DNA of 64,000 nucleotides from RDXT01 sp033762375 (GCA_033762375.1 JANRLQ010000042.1:84403-148402); one strand, 5' to 3'. Shown: positions 7,283 through 16,845, numbered from the stretch's first letter. A program made the numbers and translations. The notes: generated by a model from the letters alone, not told the origin.

Positions 7283-8098
7283 ATGTCGCTTATTGAAGCC
7301 ATTATCCTGGGAATTGTACAAGGTATCACGGAGTTTCTGCCGATCAGCAGCGACGGCCACCTGATGATTGCCTCTGTGCTGATGGGGATTACGCTGGAGA
7401 AAAAACTGCTGTTTGATGCAGTGCTGCACCTGGCTACGACCCTGAGCATTGTGGTGGTATTCTGGAAGGATATTGTGACCATCGTCCGGGACTTGTTCAA
7501 GTTTCAGTGGAATCCCAATACCCGTCTCTCGCTGATGATCCTGGTGTCGATGATTCCGGCAGGTTTTGCGGGTATTCTGCTCAAGCATCAGATCGAAGGC
7601 CTCCAGCAGGCTACCCTTCCCAATCTGGTACTGACTGGATTTATGCTGATTCTCTCCGGGATATTCCTCTGGTTCAGCACCCGGATCCAGGCAGGTGACG
7701 GCAATCTGACGACAGGCAAGGCCTTTATTATCGGGATTTTTCAGGCTGCTGCCATGCTGCCGGGATTGTCCCGCTCCGGCTCGACGATTTCATCGTCCCT
7801 TGCCCTGGGCGTGGACAAGGTGCAGGCTACCCGGTTTGTATTTCTGATGGTCATCCCGGTCATCCTGGGAGGCACCCTGCTGGAATTAAAAGATTTTTTT
7901 GAAGCACCCGAAGCGCATGGAGGGCTGGGCGTTGATGTCCTGATAGGCGGATTTATTACCAGTTTTATTTTTGGCCTCATCGCTTGCCGCTGGATGATCG
8001 CCCTGGTGCGCCGGAGCAAGCTTGACTATTTTGCTATCTACTGCTTTATCGTAGGGGTTGCGGCTATTGTTTTTGGACTGCTCCAGATGAATGCCTGA
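7283..8098 (+). CDS. uppP: undecaprenyl-diphosphatase UppP (BacA)
   Basis: An integral membrane phosphatase that recycles undecaprenyl pyrophosphate to the monophosphate carrier for peptidoglycan and O-antigen synthesis. Motif 1 is GIVQGITEFLPISSDGHL (first 30 residues) and motif 2 is PGLSRSGSTIS at about 169; both carry the catalytic Glu, Ser and Arg residues of the family. The length of 271 residues is normal. The ATG at 7283 was chosen because the longer frame adds 15 residues with no homologous look. Asp replaces the usual Thr or Ser in SS(T/S)GH. The gene ends just before a strong hairpin at 8129-8156. Confidence 0.93.
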   Translation: MSLIEAIILGIVQGITEFLPISSDGHLMIASVLMGITLEKKLLFDAVLHLATTLSIVVVFWKDIVTIVRDLFKFQWNPNTRLSLMILVSMIPAGFAGILLKHQIEGLQQATLPNLVLTGFMLILSGIFLWFSTRIQAGDGNLTTGKAFIIGIFQAAAMLPGLSRSGSTISSSLALGVDKVQATRFVFLMVIPVILGGTLLELKDFFEAPEAHGGLGVDVLIGGFITSFIFGLIACRWMIALVRRSKLDYFAIYCFIVGVAAIVFGLLQMNA

Positions 8099-8128
8099 GC
8101 CGATAAGGGCCTAATGGTCCTGCAGACG

Positions 8129-8160
8129 CCCGGCCAGGAAAAGTATCCTGGCCGGGTGTT
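8129..8160. terminator. hairpin terminator downstream of uppP
   Basis: The 11-bp stem CCCGGCCAGGA / TCCTGGCCGGG has a 6-nt loop, followed on the plus side by TGTTTGTG. It lies between the convergent uppP and VWA-like genes and may serve uppP. Confidence 0.7.
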
Positions 8161-8196
8161 TGTGTATACGTCCCAGCGTACCAGCATAAATCCGGG

Positions 8197-9327
8197 TCAC
8201 AACTCGTGAAAATACCCGCCGGAAAGCCGGTATTTCTGACCCCGTATCGTGATCGTTTCACCCTCAGCTACCCGCGCCAGGTCTTCAATATCTGACTCGA
8301 TCGTGTGGATGGATCCGCCCGTGACCCGCGCCAGGGTCAGGTAGTCCTCATGGACCGGATGTATATCGTCCACCCCGCAGAGGATGATCCTGACAGGGCG
8401 GTTGATCTTATGAGCGAGTGAGAGGTCCCGTACGCTGCTGCGGTTGTCTGCGATCAGGATGACCTCCTCAAAATGTTTGATCCGCGTAATTCCCGTCAGG
8501 ATCGCCTCAACATCGTTTTCCGGGCCATCGCCCCCGTGACCATTGCGCATGACTTGCTCCATCTTGAGCAGAACCGTATCTATGTCCCGTGTCCGGGCCT
8601 TGTAGATACCGCCCGTCTGGCCTTTTACTTTTTTGTCAGTGGGTTTGGAATCTCCGTCATTAAAAAAAACAAAGTGCAGGATCCCGTCCTGCCGTAGGTT
8701 GAGGCTGTGCCAGAGTACGACGGAGGCACCATAGGCATACATGCTGCCTGTCCAGTCCATGACCACCAACATGTTTTTCCACTTTTTTTTGTTGCGCTCC
8801 AGGACCGAGAAGGCAGTCGAGTCCTCCAGTGACTCACGTCCGCGCACGATGGCCTCAACCTGGTGCAGGGTGGGGGAGGCCTCTGGTGAAAAAGTAGCAG
8901 GTATCTCTTCTGTATAAATCACAAATCCATGAAAAAGCTGCCGGGCCTCAGCCTCCGACCGGCATTGGGTCTGGAGGACGTAGTTCCAGGTGATATCACT
9001 GCGGCCAAACAGGTTGGAGTCGGCGGCGGCCAGGGCATCCAGCCGGGTCTGAAGCAACTGCTGGTACCGGGAGCGCCAGGCATTCAGGTCATGCGGATAC
9101 CGGGTGAATACCAGGTCCACGCGGGTGACCCGGCGGGTCTTCCAGGCATAGGTCTGTGACTCAGGGATAGGTCGCGCCTGGGCGTAGCCCTGCTCAATCA
9201 TCACAAAGTCCCGCGTAGTGTCGGCCGTATATACCGGCATCTCGATGACCACGGGAACCGGAACGGGACTTTTTTGCGCAGGAAGGCACAGGGGGGCAAA
9301 ACTCAGGAGGAAGAATAACTTACGCAT
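8197..9327 (-). CDS. secreted VWA-like domain protein
   Basis: A 376-residue exported protein. The ATG at 9327 gives a signal peptide MRKLFFLLSFAPLCLPAQK; the longer frame upstream is not convincing. The C-terminal half looks like a von Willebrand factor A fold: a metal-site-like motif VVMDWTGSMYAYG (variant of DxSxS), FNDGDSKPTDKK, a central GGDGPENDVEAI, and IRPVRIILCGVDD-like strands. The first Ser of DxSxS is Thr here. The N-terminal ~170 residues have no recognised domain. It lies opposite its neighbours. A role in surface binding is possible but unproven. Confidence 0.65.
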   Translation of the reverse strand: MRKLFFLLSFAPLCLPAQKSPVPVPVVIEMPVYTADTTRDFVMIEQGYAQARPIPESQTYAWKTRRVTRVDLVFTRYPHDLNAWRSRYQQLLQTRLDALAAADSNLFGRSDITWNYVLQTQCRSEAEARQLFHGFVIYTEEIPATFSPEASPTLHQVEAIVRGRESLEDSTAFSVLERNKKKWKNMLVVMDWTGSMYAYGASVVLWHSLNLRQDGILHFVFFNDGDSKPTDKKVKGQTGGIYKARTRDIDTVLLKMEQVMRNGHGGDGPENDVEAILTGITRIKHFEEVILIADNRSSVRDLSLAHKINRPVRIILCGVDDIHPVHEDYLTLARVTGGSIHTIESDIEDLARVAEGETITIRGQKYRLSGGYFHEL

Positions 9328-9463
9328 GCGTATGGTTTGGGCTGATAATGTGTTTTTGTACGAAAAATTACAGTATAAGATGGGCAAAAACAGAATTCAT
9401 TGGAAAATATCGGAAATAGGGTTTATTTGCACCTTATTTAGAATGAGTCTAATTCGAAAAACA

Positions 9464-9952
9464 ATGAAAGTATTCCGTTCTATATATCTGTGCTCAGTCG
9501 GTTGGCTGATGAGCTTGCTGGCGGGATGCACCGGCGGCACGTCCGCTCCGGCACCGGTAGCGGATGCCGTACCTGCTTATGTTCCGCACCTGGGGGAGAT
9601 GATGAATGGGGTACAGGTACACCACGCCAAACTCTACTGGGCAGGCGCGGCAGGCAACTGGGAACTGGCGGACTTTTGTCTGGAAGAGTTGACCGAAGAC
9701 CTCGAAAAAATCCCCGCCTATCATCCCACCCACGGCGGGGCTGACCTGGACCGCTACTTACAGGCACTGATGACTCCTGCCCTGGATACTGTCAGCGTAG
9801 CCCTCAAGACCACCTCAATCCCCCGGTTTGAGGCTGCGTACGGAGTCCTGACCCAGGCCTGCAACAATTGCCACCGGGCCACCGGTCACCCATATCTTGT
9901 GATGCAAAAACCGGCCGTTAATAATTTTCCGAATCAGACATTCACGCCCTGA
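9464..9952 (+). CDS. CxxCH (cytochrome c-like) lipoprotein
   Basis: A 162-residue lipoprotein. Starting at ATG 9464 gives signal sequence MKVFRSIYLCSVGWLMSLLAGC with lipobox LAGC; longer upstream starts lack a signal. The mature part is helical, with HHAKLYWAGAAGNWELADF (about 50-68), and near the C-terminus carries CNNCH, a haem c attachment motif, in the context LTQACNNCHRATGHPYL. This resembles small class II-like cytochrome c proteins of Bacteroidota. It should be membrane-anchored in the periplasm and take part in electron transfer. A terminator follows at 9981-10008. Confidence 0.75.
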   Translation: MKVFRSIYLCSVGWLMSLLAGCTGGTSAPAPVADAVPAYVPHLGEMMNGVQVHHAKLYWAGAAGNWELADFCLEELTEDLEKIPAYHPTHGGADLDRYLQALMTPALDTVSVALKTTSIPRFEAAYGVLTQACNNCHRATGHPYLVMQKPAVNNFPNQTFTP

Positions 9953-9980
9953 GGACTTGCGGCCCCGATTTATTTTTTTT

Positions 9981-10008
9981 GCCCGGGGCAGCCTGTTCCG
10001 GGTTTTTT
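9981..10008 (+). terminator. terminator after the CxxCH lipoprotein gene
   Basis: A short GC stem GCCCGG / CCGGGT with an 11-nt loop is followed by six T residues. Its minus-strand reading also ends in a T run. Confidence 0.65.
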
Positions 10009-10085
10009 GCGTCATAAAGGAGATACTACACTTGGCGGGATGATTTTCCACGCGCAGACGTGGCGCAGCGTAAGGATACAAGCAA

Positions 10086-11321
10086 GTGAATTTTTTGATC
10101 AAGCAGGTTTTTTCCGCCGGTTTCCGGTCGGACCGTATGTTGTCTGTGGCTGTTACGGCCTTATTGACAGGAGCAGTTATCTCATTGCCGTGGTCGCGTG
10201 CGGGGCTGAGTCTGGCTACAGCCGGGCTGGTACTGGTGGCTTTGTGGGTGCTTATCACACGGCAGGTGCGCTCCATACAATGGGCGCATATCTGGCCGGC
10301 ATTGATATTTGGGATGTTTCTGGCAGGTGCAGACGGCAGCCAGCCTGCCCGGGCAGACCTTCTCGTAAAACTTCCCTTGCTGGTCATTCCGCTGGCGATG
10401 GGGCTATTGCCACCGCTGGCACAAAAATCCTGGTACCGGATCGTCGGTCTGTACATTTTGGCCTGCATCAGTGCGATGGGATACTGCCTGCTGCGGGCGG
10501 GCTGGGCTATATGGCAGGGCGCAGGCTGGGACGCCTGCACCTATGTACAACTGGCCAGCAGCCTGGATGCACACCCCACTTATCTCTCCCTCCTGCTCAA
10601 CCTGGCTCTGCTGGGGCTGGGCTGGAGATGGCACCGTGGAGCGCATAGGGGGCAGACATTGCTGGGACTCATCATCCTCGCCGGCAGTGTGATCCTCCTG
10701 GCTTCCCGCACGCAGATGCTCATAACACTTCTGCTGACATGCGGGGCTATCATCGGATACGCATGGTACCACCGGTTACTGCTCCGGGGTGCTGTGGTGC
10801 TGGCTGGGGTTTTGGTGGCGGGTTTGCTCCTGGCATTTGCCCTGCCTGAAAACCGGCAGCGCCTCATGGACGTAGCAGATACCACCCGCCCCCGGCCCGT
10901 GCGCGAGGTTACCTGGAATGGTGCTGCCGTGCGGGTATTTATCTGGCAACGGGCCAGCGAGATCCTTCAGGCATATCCTGGCGGCGTCGGGACCGGACAT
11001 ACACAAGCCGCCCTGACAACTGCCTATCACCAGCATGGCCTGGATCGCAGCGACCTCAATGCTCATAACCAGCTCCTGGAGACCGGCATCGCCCTTGGTT
11101 GGGCGGGAATGGCGGGTATCACGCTGTTCTGGCTGGGGGTGATGGGATGGGCTGTCTATACCCGTCAATGGGCTCTCCTGCTCCTGATGAGCATCCTGCT
11201 GGTGTCCGGCCTGACGGAGTCCTGGATGTGCCGGCAGATCGGCGTTGGTGCGTTTGTGCTGGGTTATGCCGCCTGCCTAGGTGCGGGCTACAAACACCGC
11301 GAGGCAGGGATATCAGCTTAG
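10086..11321 (+). CDS. O-antigen ligase / polymerase family membrane protein
   Basis: A 411-residue polytopic protein with roughly ten hydrophobic helices and a large periplasmic loop containing GVGTGHTQAALTTAYHQHG and NAHNQLLETGIALGW, the signature of the Wzy_C (O-antigen ligase/polymerase) family. Such enzymes join O-antigen or other glycans from undecaprenyl carriers to lipid A or protein, or polymerise repeats. GTG 10086 gives the longest frame; ATG 10137 is an alternative start inside the first helix region. It overlaps the convergent fic gene by 9 nt at the 3' ends. Ligase and polymerase cannot be told apart from sequence alone. Confidence 0.85.
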   Translation: MNFLIKQVFSAGFRSDRMLSVAVTALLTGAVISLPWSRAGLSLATAGLVLVALWVLITRQVRSIQWAHIWPALIFGMFLAGADGSQPARADLLVKLPLLVIPLAMGLLPPLAQKSWYRIVGLYILACISAMGYCLLRAGWAIWQGAGWDACTYVQLASSLDAHPTYLSLLLNLALLGLGWRWHRGAHRGQTLLGLIILAGSVILLASRTQMLITLLLTCGAIIGYAWYHRLLLRGAVVLAGVLVAGLLLAFALPENRQRLMDVADTTRPRPVREVTWNGAAVRVFIWQRASEILQAYPGGVGTGHTQAALTTAYHQHGLDRSDLNAHNQLLETGIALGWAGMAGITLFWLGVMGWAVYTRQWALLLLMSILLVSGLTESWMCRQIGVGAFVLGYAACLGAGYKHREAGISA

Positions 11322-12113
11322 TCCGGGCTCTAACATTGTCTGCTGGGAACGGATCAGCAGGTTACACATAAAGTCCAGGAAAAGGGTTGGATTTTCACCA
11401 TAAGCCTGAATATCAGCCAGGTAGCGGCTATAAGCCTCACAATCTTCATCTTTTACATAAACCGGCGGATACCCGTAGGCGATCAGGATCAGGTTGGTTA
11501 ATATCCGGGCAGTGCGGCCATTGCCATCATAAAAGGGGTGAATGCTGACATACTGTAGCTGAAAACGAAAGGCGAGTATGGCTGGGTGGAGGGCATCGCG
11601 GGTCTTACGCTGGATTTTTTCGCGCTCAGCACTCAGCCAGTTGATCAGCTTGTGCATGGCATCGGGTACTTCTTCCGGCGGAGTAAAGTCAAATCTTTCG
11701 CCCCGGTAATTGTACAGATAATTGGGGGCCTTTTTCCAGGTGCCTACCTCACGTCGTTTGGCTGGGTCTTCCTCATGGATAATGGCCCGGTGGATGTCCT
11801 TGATGCGTTTTTCGGAGATATTCAATTCACCTCGTCCCATACTGAGTGCCTGCACAACCACCTCATCATGTCCCCGCATCTCTGCGACCTCTCTGAAAGA
11901 TTTATTTTTAATATTGAGGTTATTGACCATGACGGCACGGGTCTCGTCAAGGGTGAGGGTATTGCCTTCAATCCGGTTGGAATAGTAGTTCCACTCCAGC
12001 CGAAACTTATAGGTGATTTTTTTCAGTACATCAGCTGAAAGTTTGCCATGTGTTTCTATGGCCTGTTGCAGGCCGTTGATTTGCTGAAGTCTCGTCAGAG
12101 GTGTATCAGTCAT
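11313..12113 (-). CDS. Fic family protein, class II (self-inhibited)
   Basis: A 266-residue Fic protein with the complete catalytic motif HPFYDGNGR at residues 192-200, so an active AMP-transferase is expected. An N-terminal inhibitory helix motif (S/T)xxxE(G/N), here SNRIEGN at residues 45-51, places it with class II Fic proteins whose Glu49 blocks productive ATP binding. There is no separate antitoxin gene. The usual role is post-translational AMPylation of a cellular target such as gyrase or topoisomerase IV subunits in some members, but the target here is unknown. The gene is on the minus strand and its 3' end overlaps the O-antigen ligase gene by 9 nt. Confidence 0.9.
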   Translation of the reverse strand: MTDTPLTRLQQINGLQQAIETHGKLSADVLKKITYKFRLEWNYYSNRIEGNTLTLDETRAVMVNNLNIKNKSFREVAEMRGHDEVVVQALSMGRGELNISEKRIKDIHRAIIHEEDPAKRREVGTWKKAPNYLYNYRGERFDFTPPEEVPDAMHKLINWLSAEREKIQRKTRDALHPAILAFRFQLQYVSIHPFYDGNGRTARILTNLILIAYGYPPVYVKDEDCEAYSRYLADIQAYGENPTLFLDFMCNLLIRSQQTMLEPGLS

Positions 12114-12166
12114 GGTGCAGAAAGACAGGTGAAAATCTCAGGGGAGGTTATATCAGGCGAATATAC

Positions 12167-12198
12167 AAAAAAAACCGCCGTATCGGGTGATACAGCGG
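12167..12198 (-). terminator. terminator for the acyl-CoA ligase gene
   Basis: Read on the minus strand, CCGCTGTATC pairs with GATACGGCGG (one G-T pair) around a 3-nt loop and is followed by eight T residues. It lies 29 nt after the ligase stop. Confidence 0.8.
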
Positions 12199-12226
12199 GG
12201 AGCGGTTCGGGCTGATGTCAGGGCCG

Positions 12227-13918
12227 TTATTTTTCCCAGATGACGGTTTGGCGTCCGGCGGCGTACCAGGTTTCGTAGTGGCGGGTAAAGCGGTCGTCCA
12301 CCACGCCCCGTTTGATTTTGAGAGATGGGGTCAGTACGCCGTTTTCGACGGTCCATTCGTCCTGGATGACGATGATATTCTGGAGTTTTTCGTGATCTTC
12401 CAGGGTCGGATTGACTTCGGTGAGGGTGGTTTTGAGGCTGGCAGCGACTTCTTCACGGGAGCGCTTGCGGGCATCAGGGGACAGTACGACCAGTGCCAGC
12501 GGCTGTGGCAGCCCGGAGCCTACCACACATACCTGCTCGATGATTTCGTTTTTGGCCAGTTTCAGTTCGATAGGGTTAGGGGCTACGTATTTAGCCTTGG
12601 AGGTCTTGAACATGTCTTTGACCCGCCCGGTAATGGTCAGGAAACCATCCGCATCCATTACACCCTTGTCACCGGTATGCAACCACCCATCCCGCAGGGC
12701 TTCGGCTGTTTTTTCGGGCTCGCGGTAATATTCTTTCATGGTGGCGAGGCTCTTGACGCATATTTCGCCTTCTGATGTGATTTTGACCTCAGCCTGCGAG
12801 AGTGCCCGGCCTACGGTACCTACCCTGGCTGCTCCCGGCAGGTTGCTGTGTGAGTAGGCGGAGTTTTCGGTCATGCCATACACCTCATAGATGTCAATAC
12901 CGATGCGTTTGAACCAGGTGAGGAGGTTGGCCGAGATCGGGGCTGCACCGGTCAGGCATACACGGGCCTGATCGAGGCCCAGGGCTTCCTTGATTTTTTT
13001 GCGGATGACGCCTCCTATGACCGGGATAGAGAGCAGAAGAGAAAGCCGGGAGGGTGAAAATTTGGCCAGCACACCGGACTGAAATTTGGTCCAGATGCGG
13101 GGTACGCCCAGGAAAACAGTAGGTTTACAATCCCGGAGATTCTCCGCAAAGGTATCCAGGCTCCGCGCAAAGTGAATAGAGCCGCCGCAGCGCATCGTCC
13201 CGACCAGTACCAGCATCCGCTCGGCAATATGAGAGAGCGGGAGATAGGAAAAAAAGCGGTCGTTTTCGTTGAGCTTAAACAGCAGCGATACCAGCTCCTC
13301 GGCAGCAAAGGCTGTATTAAGAAACGTCAGTACTACTCCTTTGGGGACACCCGTGGTACCAGAGGTGTAGATAATGGTCATGGTCTCGTCGAGGTGTCGG
13401 CTGGGGTTTTCTGCCATCGGGGCGACGGATGCAGTAGCTTCAGCCCAGGTCGGAAAACGGGTTTCGGCCAGGTCATAGATACCATAGCTGACACAGGTCA
13501 CCGTGGCCGGGATGCCTTTTTTCATCTCAGTCCAGTCATGGGCCTCCAGTTTGCCCACAAACAACACCTTTACATCACTGTGATCGAGGATATAGGCGAT
13601 GGTCTCTGCATTAACGTTAGGGTAGATAGGTACAGAGATATGGCCGCTCATCATGATCGCCAGGTCGGACATGATCCAGTGAGCACAGTTGCGGGAGAGA
13701 ATACCGATCCGGCTTCCGGGCTCCAGGCCCTGCGCCTTCAGCCATGCGGCCATTTTTCGTACTTCCTGCCCAAATTCCTGCCAGGTCCAGGTAAGGGTCT
13801 GGCCTTCAATGGGTTGGGTGAGATATGTTTTACCAGGTGAATGCTTTTCCCAGTGGTACATCATGTCCAGCGTGGGCTTAAGCTGGGTTTGGGAGGCGGT
13901 GGCAGTTACAGCAGGCAT
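12227..13918 (-). CDS. long-chain fatty acid-CoA ligase (AMP-forming)
   Basis: A 563-residue member of the ANL superfamily that activates fatty acids to acyl-CoA through an acyl-AMP. Motifs are the P-loop IIYTSGTTGVPKGVVL (about residue 180), YGMTENSAYS, and LHTGDKGVMDADGFLTITGR with the hinge/lysine region KDMFKTSKAKYVAPNPIE. ATG 13918 was taken because the 26 extra upstream residues are hydrophobic and atypical. The size fits the FadD15/FAA-type bacterial ligases. It is monocistronic with its own terminator and probably feeds beta-oxidation (compare the acyl-CoA dehydrogenase at 48629) or lipid remodelling. Confidence 0.9.
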   Translation of the reverse strand: MPAVTATASQTQLKPTLDMMYHWEKHSPGKTYLTQPIEGQTLTWTWQEFGQEVRKMAAWLKAQGLEPGSRIGILSRNCAHWIMSDLAIMMSGHISVPIYPNVNAETIAYILDHSDVKVLFVGKLEAHDWTEMKKGIPATVTCVSYGIYDLAETRFPTWAEATASVAPMAENPSRHLDETMTIIYTSGTTGVPKGVVLTFLNTAFAAEELVSLLFKLNENDRFFSYLPLSHIAERMLVLVGTMRCGGSIHFARSLDTFAENLRDCKPTVFLGVPRIWTKFQSGVLAKFSPSRLSLLLSIPVIGGVIRKKIKEALGLDQARVCLTGAAPISANLLTWFKRIGIDIYEVYGMTENSAYSHSNLPGAARVGTVGRALSQAEVKITSEGEICVKSLATMKEYYREPEKTAEALRDGWLHTGDKGVMDADGFLTITGRVKDMFKTSKAKYVAPNPIELKLAKNEIIEQVCVVGSGLPQPLALVVLSPDARKRSREEVAASLKTTLTEVNPTLEDHEKLQNIIVIQDEWTVENGVLTPSLKIKRGVVDDRFTRHYETWYAAGRQTVIWEK

Positions 13919-14078
13919 ATACGGTTTGCGTTGAAGTAGTAGGGTAGTCAGAAGAACTTGCGTAAGTAAGGTACAAAAAAGGAGTTGACCAGCCAAACAT
14001 CCTGTTTTTTTTGCTCAGGAGAGCTGTTGATGTCAGTGCGTCCGATTATTGGGTAATGACGTATTCAGGGTTGATTTT

Positions 14079-14110
14079 GTTTTTGCCACAGTGTTGCAAA
14101 TGCCAAAAAC
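14079..14110. promoter_or_regulatory. inverted repeat upstream of the metal-uptake operon
   Basis: GTTTTTGCCA and TGCCAAAAAC form a 10-bp inverted repeat (9 of 10 pairs) separated by 12 nt that include GTTGCAAA. It ends 18 nt before the GTG start at 14129. It could be an operator for a metal-responsive repressor; the regulator is not known. Confidence 0.4.
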
Positions 14111-14128
14111 CTTGATTAATTTTAACCT

Positions 14129-14437
14129 GTGAAATTATTGCATCGTCATATTCACAGCCTCGGGTGGATCGTAATCAGTGCCTTGCTGCTGGTGCAGCCG
14201 CTGATATGGGCCCACCCGTGCCATACAGATCTGGCGGATGCCTCCCATGCATCGGCGCCCGATGTGGAGGAGGACTGTGCCTTGTGTGATGTGACCCTGG
14301 CCGCAGGCGAGCTTATGCCTGCCCTGGTCTGGCTAACACCGGTGCCCGTCGGTGGTTTTGCGCCTGTATCAGGCTGCCCGGTTTCTCCGGTAGTGATCCG
14401 GGGTATCCCCAGCCTGCGCGCTCCTCCATTTGCCTGA
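14129..14437 (+). CDS. small exported Cys/His protein preceding a TonB receptor
   Basis: A 102-residue protein with an N-terminal signal or anchor helix (LGWIVISALLLVQPLIWAHP) followed by a short region rich in His, Cys and acidic residues (HPCHTDLADASHA, EDCALCDV), then a Pro-rich tail ending LRAPPFA. Proteins of this layout, including DUF2946-like ones with a CxxC-like pair and a 'RAPP' tail, often precede TonB receptors for metals. The start is GTG at 14129. It is followed by the receptor gene after 66 nt. A metal-binding or sensing role is inferred from residues and context only. Confidence 0.6.
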   Translation: MKLLHRHIHSLGWIVISALLLVQPLIWAHPCHTDLADASHASAPDVEEDCALCDVTLAAGELMPALVWLTPVPVGGFAPVSGCPVSPVVIRGIPSLRAPPFA

Positions 14438-14503
14438 TTTTCAGGCCATCTTTTCCCTCTGAGACCTGCTATGGGCAGGACGCTTACGTTTATTCCTACT
14501 TTT

Positions 14504-16804
14504 ATGTACAGATGGATATTGCTGGGCACCATGCTTGCGGGCGGGTTGTCTGGCTATACGCAGTCCCCCTGCCACATGACCCTGTCAGGGGTTGTGACAG
14601 ATGCGCTGACAGGAGAGGCCCTGGCATTTGCCCAGGTTTTCCTCCATGAGCGTTCGCAGGGGTATGTAACTGACTCAGCAGGACGCTACCGGATCTCCGG
14701 TATTTGTCCGGGTCATATTACCCTGACCTGTCATCACCTGGGAGGGGCGGAGCAGGTGGTGGAGCTGGATCTGTACCGCGATACGGCCCTGGCGATCATG
14801 CTGGCACACCGGGAGTCCCAGCTGGCAGATGTGACGATCCGGCAGGTGCGGGGGCCCTCTTTTACGCAGGCCGCTGCCCGGCTGGAGGGGCATGAGCTGA
14901 CCCGCCACCAGGGCGAGTCGCTGGGCAATATGCTGGAGGCTGTGCCGGGTGTCACAGCCTTGCGGACAGGAAGCTCTATCGTGAAGCCGGTGATTCATGG
15001 CCTGCACAGCAACCGGCTGGTGATCCTCAACAATGGTATCCGGCAGGAGGGCCAGCAGTGGGGGTCTGAGCATGCACCGGAGATAGATCCTTTTATTGCG
15101 ACCCGGCTTACGGTGCTCAAAGGTGCCTCGGCTGTACGTTATGGCGCAGGTGCCATGGCCGGGGTGATCCTGGTCGAGCCCGCTCCCCTGCCGGACAGCA
15201 CCGGGCTGGGAGGAGAGTGGACGGTTGCCGGTGCCTCTAATGGTCGTATGGGCATCAGTTCAGGACGATTGGAAGGACGGCTGGCGGCCCTGCCCCTGGC
15301 CTGGCGTGTACAAGGTACTTTTAAGCAAGGGGGGAACCTGCAAGCACCTGGGTACTACCTTGAAAATACAGGCATCCGCGAAAACAACTATTCCCTGACC
15401 CTCGGGTATCATACGGCCCGCCGGGGTATGGAGGTATATTACAGCCAGTTCCGCACCCGGCTGGGTATTTTGTCTCCGGCACACACGGGCAGTATCCGGG
15501 ACCTGGAAGCCGCGATAGCCCGTACGATCCCGCTGGGGGCTGATACCGTGGACTTTACCTATGCCCTCCGCCGCCCTTACCAGGAGGTCTCACACCACCT
15601 CCTGAAGTGGAGCGGCTACCTGCGGTCGGATCGCCTGGGCAGCCTGCGGACTACCTATGCTTTTCAGCAAAACCTGCGGCTGGAGTATGATAAACACCGC
15701 CCGCGGGGTACCGATGCGACTGGGGCCGACTTGCCTGAGCTGAATTTCCTGCTCTTTACGCATACCCTTGAAACCACCTGGGACAAAACCTACCGGGGCT
15801 GGTCCCTCACAGCCGGTGCAGCCGGTCTGTATCAGAACAACCAGCTCGACGGGCGGCCTTTTATTCCCAATTTTGTAGTGATCGGAGGGGAGTCCTTTGT
15901 TATTGCCTACGGGGTGCGGGAAAAATGGTCCTGGGAGGCTGGTATCCGGTATGATTACCGATGGCTCAACAGTGCCCGGGAAGAGCGGGGCGTGGACATC
16001 TATCAGGTCAGAACTTACCAGAGTTTATCTGGTACCCTGGGCCTGCACCGGCATCTGTCCCGTGACCTGCGTATCACCCTTAATGCCGGGACGGCCTGGC
16101 GTCCCCCGCATGTCAATGAATTGTTCAGTGACGGGGTCCATCACGGGGCCGCCGCGTATGAGCGGGGAGACAGTACCCTGCTGCCCGAGCAAGCCCTGAT
16201 GATCCAGGCTGCTCTGCTCTGGCAGCGTCCCCGGTTTAGTGCAGAGCTTACGCCGTACCTCAATGTATTCAGCAATTTTATCTACCTCCAGCCTGACGGA
16301 TTAGAGGTGACGATCCGGGGTACGTTTCCGGCATTCCAATATAGCCAGACCCCGGCCCTGCTGACGGGGGCTGACCTGTCGCTCGGCTGGCAGATACTGC
16401 CCTCTCTGCGCTACAAAACCAAAGCTTCCTGGTTGTATGCCCAAAACCTGGGTACCCAAACCCCGCTGGCCCTGATGCCCGCCAACCGCATGAGCCATAA
16501 CCTTACCTGGACGTGGCCTGGCGTCGGCAGCATGACCGATACCTACCTGGGGCTGGGGATGACAGCGGTCGCTGCACAGCGGAGGTTTCCGGCGGATCAG
16601 GACCTGCTGAACCCGCCTGACGGATATACCCTCCTGGATGCTGAGGCCGGGACCTCCCTCCACTGGCGTGCGTACTGCCTGAGGATTGCCCTGACCGGCC
16701 AAAACCTCCTGAATACGACCTATCGCGACTACCTCAACCGCTTCCGGTACTTTGCAGATGAGCCGGGCCGCAACCTTTCGCTCCGGCTGACCCTGATGTT
16801 GTAA
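14504..16804 (+). CDS. TonB-dependent outer-membrane receptor with carboxypeptidase-like N-domain
   Basis: A 766-residue receptor. It has a signal peptide to about residue 20, then a CarboxypepD_reg-like domain (LSGVVTDALTGEALAFAQVF), then the plug (GESLGNMLEAVPGVTALRTG ... GAMAGVILVEP) and a 22-strand barrel ending in LSLRLTLML. These channels import chelated metals or cofactors using TonB energy. ATG 14504 gives the best signal peptide; ATG 14471 is the longer option. The neighbours are a small Cys/His protein upstream and a lipoprotein downstream in one operon, suggesting import of a metal such as zinc or copper; the substrate is not shown. Confidence 0.9.
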   Translation: MYRWILLGTMLAGGLSGYTQSPCHMTLSGVVTDALTGEALAFAQVFLHERSQGYVTDSAGRYRISGICPGHITLTCHHLGGAEQVVELDLYRDTALAIMLAHRESQLADVTIRQVRGPSFTQAAARLEGHELTRHQGESLGNMLEAVPGVTALRTGSSIVKPVIHGLHSNRLVILNNGIRQEGQQWGSEHAPEIDPFIATRLTVLKGASAVRYGAGAMAGVILVEPAPLPDSTGLGGEWTVAGASNGRMGISSGRLEGRLAALPLAWRVQGTFKQGGNLQAPGYYLENTGIRENNYSLTLGYHTARRGMEVYYSQFRTRLGILSPAHTGSIRDLEAAIARTIPLGADTVDFTYALRRPYQEVSHHLLKWSGYLRSDRLGSLRTTYAFQQNLRLEYDKHRPRGTDATGADLPELNFLLFTHTLETTWDKTYRGWSLTAGAAGLYQNNQLDGRPFIPNFVVIGGESFVIAYGVREKWSWEAGIRYDYRWLNSAREERGVDIYQVRTYQSLSGTLGLHRHLSRDLRITLNAGTAWRPPHVNELFSDGVHHGAAAYERGDSTLLPEQALMIQAALLWQRPRFSAELTPYLNVFSNFIYLQPDGLEVTIRGTFPAFQYSQTPALLTGADLSLGWQILPSLRYKTKASWLYAQNLGTQTPLALMPANRMSHNLTWTWPGVGSMTDTYLGLGMTAVAAQRRFPADQDLLNPPDGYTLLDAEAGTSLHWRAYCLRIALTGQNLLNTTYRDYLNRFRYFADEPGRNLSLRLTLML

Positions 16805-16845
16805 GTTGTTTTTATCCAATATGTATGTACCCTAAACCCTGTAGT

